From Macrostomum hystrix (Eukaryota; Platyhelminthes; Macrostomidae): a stretch of DNA of 64,000 nt. The position numbers and the translations under genes were made by a program. Below the pieces are notes generated by a model. That model had not been told where the DNA came from. It saw only the letters and a program-made list of their open reading frames with translations, and did not search any database. Location: contig CATNEN010000039.1 of assembly GCA_950097015.1 (NCBI GenBank), positions 11,378,001-11,442,000 of the forward strand. Direction: 5' to 3'. The first letter of the stretch is position 1. The number at the start of each line of letters is the position of its first letter. Positions 1-11,313 of this stretch are shown piece by piece.

Positions 1-1103
1 TAATTGAACCTGTAAGACATGACTGAGTCCTTCTGGCATGATTTAATTGAACCTGTTAGACATGACTGTGTCCTTCTGGCATGATTTAATTGAACCTGTT
101 AGACACGACTGTGTCCTTCTGGCATGATTTAATTGAACCTGTTAGACATGACTGTGTCCTTCTGGCATGATTTAATTGAACCTGTTAGACACGACTGTGT
201 CCTTCTGGCATGATTTAATTGAACCTGTTAGACACGACTGTGTCCTTCTGGCATGATTTAATTGAACCTGTTAGACACGACTGTGTCCTTCTGGCATGAT
301 TTAATTGAACCTGTTAGACATGACTGAGTCCTTCTGTCATGGTGTAATTGAACCTGTTGGACATGACTGTGTCCTTCTGTCATGGTGTAATTGAACCTGT
401 TAGACATGACTGTGTCCTTCTGGCATGATTTAATTGAACCTGTTAGACATGCCTGTGTCCTTCTGGCATGATTTAATTGAACCTGTTAGACATGCCTGTG
501 TCCTTCTGGCATGATTTAATTGAACCTGTTAGACATGACTGAGTCCTTCTGTCATGGTGTAATTGAACCTGTTAGACATGACTGTGTCCTTCTGGCATGA
601 TTTAATTGAAGCTGTAAGACATGACTGTGTCCTTCTGGCATGATTTAATTGAACCTGTTAGACATGACTGTGTCCTTCTGGCATGATTTAATTGAACCTG
701 TTAGACATGACTGAGTCCTTCTGTCATGGTGTAATTGAACCTGTTAGACATGACTGTGTCCTTCTGGCATGATTTAATTGAACCTGTTAGACATGACTGT
801 GTCCTTCTGGCATGATTTAATTGAACCTGTTAGACATGACTGTGTCCTTCTGGCATGATTTAATTGAACCTGTTAGACATGACTGTGTCCTTCTGGCATG
901 ATTTAATTGAACCTGTTAGACACGACTGAGTCCTTCTGGCATGATTTAGTTGAAGCTGTTAGACATGCCTGTGTCCTTCTGGCATGATTTAATTGAACCT
1001 GTTAGACATGCCTGTGTCCTTCTGGCATGATTTAATTGAACCTGTTAGACATGCCTGTGTCCTTCTGGCATGATTTAATTGAAGCTGTAAGACATGACTG
1101 TGT
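1..1103. repeat. Minisatellite, 43 bp unit, about 25 copies
   Basis: Head-to-tail copies of a 43 bp unit containing 'TTGAACCTGTTAGACATGAC'. Point variants recur (ACATG/ACACG, GACTG/GCCTG, GGCATGATT/GTCATGGTG). The array is cut by the window start and ends near 1103. No coding role is visible; stops occur within units. Confidence 0.97.
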
Positions 1104-2015
1104 CGTCAGTTGTGACTGAACTGAAACTTGTTCTAGACCAGACAAAAGCAAATTAAATAAAAAAAAGTTATCTTTTACCTGTGTCTAGGGTGTAGCTGAT
1201 ACCGAAGGATGACTTAAAAAGCAGCAGCAGCAGCAACAGCTTTGGTTTCACCAGCATTTTCCGATACTTACTGATGGGAAACTAAAAACTTTTTTACTCG
1301 AATCAGTTTTGAGTTCTTTTGAGATGTCTGTGCATACAAAACGGGTTTTGCTCACTTCTTTTTTAGGCTGGGCTAGAGAAACCCATCTGAACTACCTGTC
1401 TTTCACTATAGTGTTTCGGCTCTACTGGTTGGTCAATTGTCACGAAAGTAAATTAGATAGAAAGAGTAAAATAAAAGAAGGTAGAGGGAGGTAGGGCACG
1501 ACAGCGCGTAGCAGCGAAGAGAAACGAATTAGCTTTTTAATGAAAAATATTCCATATTGTCCCCGGTGGACCAATGACTAACGCTGTGCTCACACACACA
1601 CACACAAATGACATATAGGTGGTTTAAAATAAACAAAATAAAAACAATTCTTTGATGGATTGTAAAATTTCTACAAATATGAGGCCGCAATGGCTTGCAA
1701 ACCGGCTACTGCTACTAAGACTCAAACAATTAAAAACCTATTATGCCTAACTATGGACTCAGGAATCGGCATTTGACAGGCTCAAGAACCACTTCTACCT
1801 GCCTCTTGGCTAAAATTTCTGGCACCTTTTTAGAAGAGTTATTTTGTTCATTCGCCTCTTGAGTCGAGCCGCTGGTCATGGAGAGTGTGTTGGATTCGAA
1901 ATTGAGTAAAGAGAGCTTTAAAGAAAGCATTTTCATTTTTTTTACTTTTTCTAAAATCACTTTTCGTTTTAGTAAAGTCGCTGCTCTTAATATGACCAGA
2001 CTTTTGACCTTGTCA
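1104..2015. other. Spacer between arrays, no recognised gene
   Basis: Mixed-composition DNA with a short CAG-type run near 1221, a (CA)n run near 1588-1606 and weak open frames on both strands. A minus-strand frame at 1751-2020 has several ATGs and a plausible composition, but no homology is recognised and its 5' end runs into the next array. I call nothing here. Confidence 0.6.
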
Positions 2016-4118
2016 GTCATTTCTATTCAGTTTGGGTCATTTCTATTCAGTTTGGGTCATTTCTATTCAGTTTGGGTCATTTCTGTTCAGTTTGGGTCAT
2101 TTCTGTTCAGTTTGGGTCATTTCTGTTCAGTTTGAGTCATTTCTATTCAGTTTGGGTCATTTCTGTTCAGTTTGGGTCATTTCCATTCAGTTTGGGTCAT
2201 TTCTATTCAGTTTGGGTCATTTCTGTTCAGTTTGAGTCATCTCTATTCAGTTTGGGTCATTTCTATTCAGTTTGGGTTATTTATGTTCAGTTTAGGTCAT
2301 TTCTATTCAGTTTGGGTCATTTCTATTCAGTTTGGGTCATTTCTGTTCAGTTTGGGTCATTTCTATTCAGTTTGGGTCATTTCTATTCAGTTTGGGTCAT
2401 TTCTATTCAGTTTGGGTCATTTCTGTTCAGTTTGGGTCATTTCCATTCAGTTTGGGTCATTTCTATTCAGTTTGGGTCAATTCTGTTCAGTTTGGGTCAT
2501 TTCTATTCAGTTTGGGTCATTTCTGTTCAGTTTGGGTCATTTCTGTTCAGTTTGGGTCATTTCTGTTCAGTTTGGGTCATTTCTGTTCAGTTTGGGTCAT
2601 TTCCATTCAGTTTGGGTCATTTCTATTCAGTTTGGGTCATTTCTGTTCAGTTTGGGTCATTTCTATTCAGTTTGGGTCATTTCCATTCAGTTTGGGTCAT
2701 TTCTGTTCAGTTTGGGTCATTTCTATTCAGTTTGGGTCATTTCTATTCAGTTTGGGTTATTTATGTTCAGTTTAGGTCATTTCTATTCAGTTTGGGTCAT
2801 TTCTATTCAGTTTGGGTCATTTCTGTTCAGTTTGGGTCATTTCCATTCAGTTTGGGTCATTTCTATTCAGTTTGGGTCATTTCTATTCAGTTTGGGTCAT
2901 TTCTATTCAGTTTGGGTCATTTCTATTCAGTTTGGGTCATTTCTGTTCAGTTTGGGTGATTTCTATTCAGTTTGGGTTATTTATGTTCAGTTTGGGTCAT
3001 TTATGTTCAGTTTGGGTCATTTCTGTTCAGTTTGGGTGATTTCTATTCAGTTTGGGTCATTTATGTTCAGTTTGGGTTATTTATGTTCAGTTTGGGTCAT
3101 TTCTGTTCAGTTTGGGTCATTTATGTTCAGTTTGGGTCATTTCCATTCAGTTTGGGTCATTTCTGTTCAGTTTGGGTCATTTCTGTTCAGTTTGGGTCAT
3201 TTCTGTTCAGTTTGGGTCATTTCTATTCAGTTTGGGTCATTTCTGTTCAGTTTGGGTCATTTCCATTCAGTTTGGGTCATTTCTATTCAGTTTGGGTCAA
3301 TTCTGTTCAGTTTGGGTCATTTCTATTCAGTTTGGGTCATTTCTGTTCAGTTTGGGTCATTTCTGTTCAGTTTGGGTCATTTCTGTTCAGTTTGGGTCAT
3401 TTCTGTTCAGTTTGGGTCATTTCCATTCAGTTTGGGTCATTTCTATTCAGTTTGGGTCATTTCTGTTCAGTTTGGGTCATTTCTATTCAGTTTGGGTCAT
3501 TTCCATTCAGTTTGGGTCATTTCTGTTCAGTTTGGGTCATTTCTATTCAGTTTGGGTCATTTCTATTCAGTTTGGGTTATTTATGTTCAGTTTAGGTCAT
3601 TTCTATTCAGTTTGGGTCATTTCTATTCAGTTTGGGTCATTTCTGTTCAGTTTGGGTCATTTCTATTCAGTTTGGGTCATTTCTATTCAGTTTGGGTCAT
3701 TTCTATTCAGTTTGGGTCATTTCTATTCAGTTTGGGTCATTTCTATTCAGTTTGGGTCATTTCTGTTTAGTTTCGGTGATTTCTATTCAGTTTGGGTTAT
3801 TTATGTTCAGTTTGGGTCATTTCTGTTCAGTTTGGGTCATTTATGTTCAGTTTGGGTCATTTCTGTTCAGTTTGGGTGATTTCTATTCAGTTTGGGTCAT
3901 TTATGTTCAGTTTGGGTTATTTATGTTCAGTTTGGGTCATTTCTGTTCAGTTTGGGTCATTTATGTTCAGTTTGGGTCATTTCTATTCAGTTTGGGTCAT
4001 TTCTATTCAGTTTGGGTTATTTCTGTTCAGTTTGGGTCATTTCTATTCAGTTTGGGTCATTTCTGTTCATTTTGAGTCATTTCTGCTTCGTCGTCTGGGT
4101 CATTTCTGCTAAGCTTAT
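2016..4118. repeat. Minisatellite, 20 bp unit, about 105 copies
   Basis: Uninterrupted 20 bp unit with core 'TTTGGGTCATTTCTATTCAG'. Because 20 is not a multiple of three and the unit lacks stops in some frames, long spurious open frames appear. Rare variants recur 820 bp apart (for example TCAATTC at about 2478 and 3298; GGTTATTTATG at about 2757 and 3577), showing a 41-unit block duplication. Confidence 0.98.
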
Positions 4119-4690
4119 GTCATTTTAACGATTGGGGTCATATCTAAGTAGCTTTGGGTGATAGCCAAGCATCATTTTTTGTTTTTTTTAAGATAATTCG
4201 GGGTTAATATTACTCGTAGCAGGTTGCTATGACGACTGCAAAAGAAACTTAGGAGGCAATTTTAACCATTTTATGTTTCACAGCAAATCTGATTAAAAAA
4301 ATATCGGTGAGAACAAATAAAGAATTTTATTAAAAAGAATGACAAACAAAAAAGATGTGCCAAAACAACACGCAAGCAAAAATACTAGCTCTAACAAAGG
4401 CAAAAATAGGTTTGTTTAAATAGGCACTGTAAAGACTTGACCGACTTGACAACCATTAAAACTCAGAGAAGAAATAACAAGATCTGTGACATTATTATAA
4501 ATAAATAAAATGTGAATAAATAACTATTGTAACCTGTGAGAAAAAAGCTAATCTACATTGATTTCATGTGAGCAAAAATCTGGAAATATAAATGGACTCT
4601 GGTTGAGTGACCTGGCAGTAACCTATCTTTGGAGTCCATCCTACTCATTTACAATTTACATCCCTCAAATTGCCATTCCTGTTACTCCAT
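4119..4690. other. AT-rich spacer
   Basis: About 570 bp of AT-rich sequence between two arrays, with no frame or motif I can support as a gene. Confidence 0.6.
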
Positions 4691-5270
4691 TCCTCTCATT
4701 TCCATCCCTCTTATTTCCATCCCTCTCATTTCCTTCCCTCTTATTTCCATCCCTCTCATTTCCACCCCTCTTATTTCCATCCCTCTTATTTCCACCCCTC
4801 TTATTTCCATCCCTCTCATTTCCTTCCCTCTTATTTCCATCCCTCTTATTTCGATCCCTCTTATTTCCATCCCTCTCATTTCCATCCCTCTCATTGCCAT
4901 CCATCTTATTTCCATCCCTCTCATTTCCGTCCCTCTCATTGCCATCCATCTTATTTCCATCCCTCTCATTTCCATCCCTCTCATTTCCATCCCTCTTATT
5001 TCCATCCCTCTCATTTCCATCCCTCTCATTTCCATCCCTCTCATTTCCATCCCTCTTATTTCGATCCCTCTCATTTCCATCCCTCTTATTTCCATCCCTC
5101 TCATTTCCATCCCTCTTATTTCCATCCCTCTTATTTCCATCCCTCTCATTTCCATCCCTCTTATTTCCATCCCTCTTATTTCCATCCCTCTCATTTCCAT
5201 CCCTCTCATTGCCATCCCTCTCATTGCCATCCCTCTTATTTCCATACCTTTCATTTCTATAGTTTTTATT
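4691..5270. repeat. Minisatellite, 15 bp unit, about 38 copies
   Basis: Units alternate 'TTTCCATCCCTCTTA' and 'TTTCCATCCCTCTCA' with occasional TTGCCATCC or TTTCGATCC. The unit is a multiple of three, so all frames without stops stay open; these are not proteins. Strong pyrimidine strand bias. Confidence 0.98.
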
Positions 5271-5651
5271 TCCATGTCTCAAATCCAGGCATTTTTAATG
5301 CTTGTGAAAAATATTCTGACCTTGTTGTTATCTATAATCTGAGCAAGAGCAAAGTACTTTCCCGCAAGAGTCGTTGATAAAAAATGATAGAAAAAAAAAT
5401 TTCAATCAGGCCAACAACGACTAGTCCTTGCTGTTTGAAAATTGGTAGGTTTGAGCAAGTGATAATTGACATTTCTAAATTAAATATTACACTACTGCTA
5501 TTAGTGTTGGCTGATCTTGAAATATAAAATATACGAGTAGAATGTAGAAGCTTGGCCAATGTAGGAAACAGGCAGGAATTTTCTTAGATAAAATTGAAGC
5601 ATAAACTCAAACGAGGCAAAGTTTAGATCCGTAAAGTTGACCTCTGCTGAA
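5271..5651. other. Spacer downstream of the TTLL11-like gene
   Basis: About 380 bp that would include the 3' UTR of the minus-strand gene ending at 5652. No clear gene or polyadenylation signal seen. Confidence 0.5.
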
Positions 5652-5803
5652 CTAGAAAATTAATGGTAGAACCAGAGCCTGTTTTCCGCTGTTCTTGCTG
5701 CTGCTGCTGTTGCTGCCAGGTGCATTGCTTTCGGCTGACCTGCGCTTGGCTGCAGCTTCAGAAGTTGAAACCAAAGCTGGCAAATGCTGTCGACCACCAT
5801 GCC

Positions 5804-5873
<70 letters not shown>

Positions 5874-8800
5874 AGGCAGTAGTCGTAGACAGTCGCAGCA
5901 GTGTTCAAGCAGGCCCCCCAGCTTGTCCAGCATGCTGACACTGCTTCTACGGCTCCTGTCACCACCAGGTCGGTGATAGTTTTGCGCGATTTTGAAGAAG
6001 CCCTCGGCGAATGCTTGGAAACACAGGCCTGGAGAAAGATGGGAATAATATGGCAGGGATGGGAATGAGATGGATGGGAATAAAAGAGATGGGAATAAGA
6101 GGGATGGGAATGACGGATGGGAATGATAGGGATGGGAATGAGTGGGATCGGAATAACAGAGATGGGAATAAGAGGGATGGGAATGACGGATGGGAATGAG
6201 TGGGATGGGAATAACAGGGATGAGAATAACAGGGATAGGAATAACAGGGATAGGAATAACAGGGACGGGAATGAGATGGGGGAATGACAGGGGTGTGAAT
6301 ACTATGACTGGGGTGGGAATAATATGACTGGGATGGGAATAATCTGACTGGGATGGGAATAACAGGGATGGGAATGACGTAGAAGGGAATGACAGGGAAG
6401 GGAATGACAGGGATGGGAATGACAGGGATTGGAATAAGAGGGATGGGAATGACAGGTATTGGAATGACAGGGATGGGAACAAGTACAGGCAGGCATGCAG
6501 CTAAGAGCCTCACCCCCTGTGGGATCTGAGCTGAGGTATTCCCACCGCCGCTGCAGGTCGATGTAGAGGATGTTGGTGTCGGGCATGCTGAGTCCGCAGA
6601 ACTGCTCAAGCGAGCATTTTCTCGCCAGGCTCCTGAATGCCGTGGCGCCCAGTTTGAGGCAGCCGCGTCGGCCGCCGCAGGCAGCCAAGAAGAGGTCGGC
6701 GAGACCTTCGAGCACGCGGAGGCGCTGCAGGTCGGTGTGACGACCTGAGCCCGGGAAAATCTCCGTCATGCAGCCGGTGGTGAAAGGAGCATCAGATTCA
6801 GTGTCGGCGTCAACTGTTTCCTGTGGAGGTTGAATCCAAATTATGGGAATTTACTCTAGATCCCAATAATGGTACATAACTCCAGATCCCAATACTGGGA
6901 ATTTACATAAGATCCCAAATTATGGCAATTAACATCGATTACAAATTATGGGAATTCACATAGATCCCAAATTATGGGAATTCACTCCAGATCCCAAATT
7001 ATGGGAATTCACTCCAGATCACAAATTATGGGAATTCACTCCAGATCACAAATTATGGGAATTCACTCCAGATCCCAAATTATGGGAATTCACTCCAGAT
7101 CCCAAATTATGGGAATTCACTCCAGGTCCCAAATTATGGGAATTCACTCCAGATCCCAAATTTTGGGAATTCACATAGATCCCAAATTATGGGAATTCAC
7201 ATAGATCCCAAATTATGGGAATTCACTCCAGATCACAATTATGGGAATTCACTCCAGATCACAAATTATGGGAATTAACTCCAGATCCCAAGTTATGGGA
7301 ATTCACTCCAGACACCCACGAATATTACTCCGAACTCTCAAGACGACGTACCGTTTCTAGCTCGAACTCTGGCTCCTTGTCCATCTCAACTTCCGCCGCC
7401 GAATCCCGCTCCGCTGTCTTTTCATCGGTTTCCATCATTTCCGGCTGCTGAGTTGGGTCATCCCACTTTGGAATTTTCAGTTCCGTTGGCTGCTCAGGAC
7501 GAGAGGTCACGCTGGAAGGAAGGTTTCAGAAAAATGCAATAGAACGTTTCTGACACAATCTCTACTCCTCCATCATCTGCCCATGACCAGACTCACTCGG
7601 AAGTCACTGGCCAGCCGGCCTGCGGTAGTAGCAGTTTCTCGACCAGCATCAGACTGTCTCTCACTAGCGGCTGTTTCACCTGGACATCCACCGGGCTGAC
7701 AAAGTACTCGGACACGCCAGGCATGAGTTCAACTTCGTAGTCTAACCGAAGGCTCGGGCAGCTGTTGACCTCCAGTAGCACTGGTGTGAGATCGGACAGG
7801 AGCAACACGTCAAATCCGAGGATCTGGGGAAAGAGAAATGAAGAATTTTACACGGCAAATTAATCCAATGGAGTTCTACAGTTAATTGCGCCTTTAGCTG
7901 CGCCCGCCCCCAATTTTTCGTGCCCCTGGCCCTCAGCCGATTGGCTGCAGGCCGTCCTGCTATCTCTCAGCCCTACCCCCGTTTTGCACCAATCAGCTCT
8001 GCGCAGCTTTACCCCCTCCCTTTCTGCTATCCAGCCATGTGTGTTTGTGCCAGCTAGACCGAACACCATGGCGCATTAAAAGTGCTAAACCTATCAATAA
8101 ACTGAATGAAATGAAATAGTAAATTGCAGCAAAGGTCAAATCACAGCAGAGTCTGTTGTCACAGTGGCTAGAGTAAATTGTTAGAGTAAATTTGACCTCA
8201 AAAGCCGTAACTCACCTGGAAACACCTGGCAGGTGGTCCGCCATGCGGACTGCGGTGCCGCAGATTGACAAGCAGCTCTGGCAGGATGGCTAGCGCTGTC
8301 TTCACGCAGAGACGTTCAATAGACCGTCGCAGTGCCGCAATATCGCAGCCCTCGCCGAGGCTGTCAGCCAGTTGACGCAGAACGCTAGTGAAGGTCCGCT
8401 TACTGCCAGTCTCAGCGTTGCCGTGTACAAAGGCTCGGGAGCGCTTGTTGATCGAATAATTGGTCAGGTGCATAAGGCTGGAGGTCAGGTTGTCGGCTGT
8501 GGGCGCCGCGTACTGCTGGGTGCAGAATCTGGCGAGGCCCTCGCGACACATAAATATTCGCGGGTTCGGAGTTGCGTCCAGCAGCAGAATGTAGAGCCTC
8601 AGATCGAATTTGTAGCCATCCAGCAGCAGGGGCGAGTCCAGGTAGGTCTGCACAATGTGACTGAGCGGCCTGCCGGACTGCTGGCGCGAATAGTCAGCGG
8701 CTGAACGGATCAGGTAGATGCCGCCACCCTGCGCTCCGGCGTCCGGCTTCACAATGTAACACGGGGCTGGCCGGCCCGACTCTGCGCGAGGGCATTTCGA

Positions 8801-10251
8801 GATGATGTCGATAATGTTTTTGTGAGGCTGTGGGAACGTTTGAGAAATGCTGGTAGATTGGCATTCTTACTGTTGGCTTGCGCAGCAGCAGCGTCAGCGT
8901 GTTCAGCGAACTCGGCCAGCTGGTGCGGCAGGAACCAGGTGGCCGGGTAGAAGCCGAACTCATCGGGGAACAGGCGCCTCATGGTCTCCAGGGCCCGGCT
9001 GAGGTTAACCTTGTGCAGCAGGTCGCCGATCCCCGGAAACCGGTTGACGCAGGCGCCTTCAACGCCGGGATTCTCCGCGTAGCTGAAGCCGTTCCAGCAG
9101 ACCTCGCAGGCCTGGCCTCCCGAGGGGACCTCGCGCCAGCCCAGATGCTGGGCAGCCAGCCGCACCACGTCCTGGTTGCTGTGCGCCATGGATGTGTCGA
9201 TTCGAACTCGGGCCTGACGCGGCTGAGCGCCAAGCGGTACAGCGATGCGAGCTCGTGTGAGACGCGAGAAGCGCTTGGCCTCAGCCAGGCGGTCAAGCAG
9301 CACCTGCAAAAGTTTCGATTGGTGATGCTTTTCTGCGTCTTTCTACATAATTTGAGCAACTGGCTCCTCCCTGAGGTGAAGGTAAGTGGGACCCTTAAAA
9401 GTAGTAAGACCACGCTATTTCCCCCCCCCCGGGGAAAGAACACGGGGCACAAGTACCCAAGCCGTCTGACTTCAGGATCGTCGAGATATTCTGCAATTCT
9501 TGTCGAAAACACTTGTGGCATTGTCTACATTGCTCTGTATAAACGTCAATGGCGAAGCCAGATTGGTTCATAAATCAAAAAAACTTTTTAATCGATCTAA
9601 AATAGTAAAAATGATTGCCGATATTTTTATACGATGAAATTTTGTGAGCAGAAAAAATTATGACTGCCTTAGTGGTCTTTGTCACCAGACACTCCGACGA
9701 GAATCGTTGAATATCTCGATTCTGAAAGTTCTCTGATCGCCGATCGGATAGAGCGGAAAATTTTAGCCCGTGTTCTTGATTCTCATGGCGATTCTCATGG
9801 CGATTCTCATGGCGATTTGGTTGAATATTTTAGGAGATGCTGAAGAAAAGAAATGTGTGCATTTGAAATATCCAGTGGTCTTTCTACTGCATGTTAACGC
9901 GTCCAGTAAGCTCGAATCCACGGCGAGGCCGGATAAATTTGGCTGGATAAGGCTAGGCATTTTGTCGCGCATTATGAGTAATTAAAACATTTGAGGTTCA
10001 AACTGCAAGGCTCAGTGAGTCCATTGTCGCTAAATTATGCGCAAGTACCCGCGTCAACTAGTCAAATAGTCAACTAGTCAACCAACCTGTCTCCGGAAGT
10101 CGGTTCGCTTGTACCTTCGCAACTGTGCCGGATTGAATCTGTGCCGCAGAACCTGCTGCCGAAGTCGAGCCAGGTCATCCGAGGAGGACGATGACGCAAC
10201 AGCTGCCTCAGACGTCTCGGCCACCTCGGCAGATGCCTTCTCAGCTGCGGA
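5652..10251 (-). CDS. TTLL11: TTLL11-like tubulin polyglutamylase
   Basis: Tubulin tyrosine ligase-like glutamylase that would add glutamate side chains to microtubules. Exons (minus, 5' to 3'): 10087-10251, 8871-9303, 8216-8827, 7597-7823, 7352-7511, 6514-6820, 5652-6028. Landmarks in order: RVRIDTSMAHSN, NRFPGIGDLLHKVNLSRA, IVKPDAGAQGGGIYL (ATP-binding), YKFDLRLY, HLTNYSIN, LLEVNSCPSL, then the TTLL11-type tail NILYIDLQRRW and LCFQAFAEGFFKIAQ. Order and wording match vertebrate TTLL11 rather than other TTLLs. The C-terminus has a 21-glutamine run from a CAG tract. The first exon starts in phase with no ATG, so at least one 5' exon is missing (none found to 11313). The 43 bp gap at 8828-8870 is bounded by GTAAGA and CAG, but phases do not match, so a one-base indel or different site is likely. 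Introns hold two minisatellites. Confidence 0.9.
5808..5870 (-). repeat. CAG trinucleotide run encoding 21 glutamines
   Basis: Twenty-one uninterrupted CTG triplets on the plus strand, read as CAG in the last exon of the TTLL11-like gene. It follows LRLLPE and precedes KRHGG. A pure, uninterrupted codon run suggests length instability. Confidence 0.97.
6040..6480. repeat. Degenerate about 15 bp minisatellite in TTLL11 intron
   Basis: Imperfect units around 'GGGATGGGAATGACA' fill nearly all of the 485 bp last intron (6029-6513). The sense (minus) strand is a CCCATCC-type pyrimidine tract. Confidence 0.93.
6835..7312. repeat. 26-27 bp minisatellite in TTLL11 intron
   Basis: About 17 units with core 'ATTATGGGAATTCACTCCAG' inside the intron 6821-7351. 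The first copies are diverged and the centre is homogeneous. Confidence 0.95.
9480..9905. repeat. Diverged dispersed repeat, copy 1
   Basis: This intronic stretch resembles 48495-48775 over most of its length. Shared landmarks are ACATTGCTCTGTA, CGACGAGAATCGTTGAA, TCGGATAGAG, GGTTGAATATTTT and GATCTTTCTACTG-like ends. It also has a local triplication of a 12 bp unit, GATTCTCATGGC. The family is not recognised and no coding capacity is seen. Confidence 0.7.
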
Positions 10252-11313
10252 CTGTGTACAAAAGGGGTTCCACAGCAACATGATGATATACATTTGGTTC
10301 ATATATTTGGTTCAGGTTTTAATGCAAAAATGGAAGCCTGGGCTATGCAAGACATTTTGAATGACATAATGACTTTTTGACTATAAGTCTAATAAAAAAT
10401 CTATATCAATTATTTTTTATTTTGCTGAAAGCACGCCAGATTTTATTTATGTCGGTAGTAGCGTTATGCTGTGCTCACCGTTCAATACAGATATGACATC
10501 TAAATGAGTTTAGATGTAACTTAATTTGCTAGTAAGTTACATCCAGCGATATAAACTCACACATACTTTACCGATAGTGTATATAATATGTAAATAATTA
10601 AATATGTAGGTGGGAGATATTTCTATTATATTTTAAAACATTGTTAATGACTGTTATGATTTTCTTTCCTATACTCGCTTTAATATAATTTTATAATTGA
10701 ATCATAGAAGTGACCAAAGCCATACTGATATCTAAATAAAAATAATCCTTGTTTGGTATTCAAACAAGAAGCCATCCGTTTCATGCAGAGAAGACTCGTT
10801 GACTAAGTCAAAGGCTAAGCTGAGCTATACAAAACAAAGCTTCCTACTGCAATTTACTTTTGTTTTTGTTTTAAAAGCTCAAGCTGCTCCAACATATTCG
10901 GCTCGGCAGCCGTTAGCTGCCAAGTTCGTTTTTATCTTCGTATATGCTGGAATGATATTGCAATCTAAAGGAATTTTTTTATTCTATTTCTATTTGTGAA
11001 GTTGTAACTGTTAATTTGTGATCCAGCAATTTCTTACAAATAAGTCTATAAAATGAGTTGAATATTTGGCTTCACTGGATACATAAATAAACAAAGAAAA
11101 AACATTTATTTTGCTTCCCTTAGTCAATCAGTATAAATAACTGCTATTTAAACAGAGAAGTAAGGTAGTTCAACAGTTTTTTTCTTATTTATACAGGTTA
11201 ATTATTTTACTTGTTATATTAACGTTTGAAGATTTTGTTTCGTAGAACACTACCAGTCTACTTCCCAGGTGTGCAACACAACGAATTTATTAGCTGAACT
11301 TTCATACTTTAAG
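10252..11313. other. AT-rich intergenic region between TTLL11 and EMC5
   Basis: About 1 kb separating two divergent genes. The missing TTLL11 5' exon and both promoters would lie here. I found no donor-bounded minus-strand ATG exon that holds up, and no clear TATA or other promoter element. Confidence 0.5.

Noticed and set aside
1751-2020. Minus-strand 89-codon frame
   Set aside because: Its 5' part is array-derived and the rest has no recognised similarity; a 3' exon is possible but unsupported.
2072-3770. Long open frames (up to 532 codons) in the 20 bp array
   Set aside because: They follow from a stop-free repeat unit; every frame gives the same monotonous FSLGHF-type text and there is no start context or splice evidence.
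4558-5377. Overlapping open frames of about 200-240 codons on both strands
   Set aside because: A 15 bp unit without stops keeps several frames open; the translations are pure repeats.
8979-9521. 180-codon minus-strand frame overlapping the TTLL11 exon
   Set aside because: Shadow of the real TTLL11 frame; its translation is arginine/serine-rich without domain matches.
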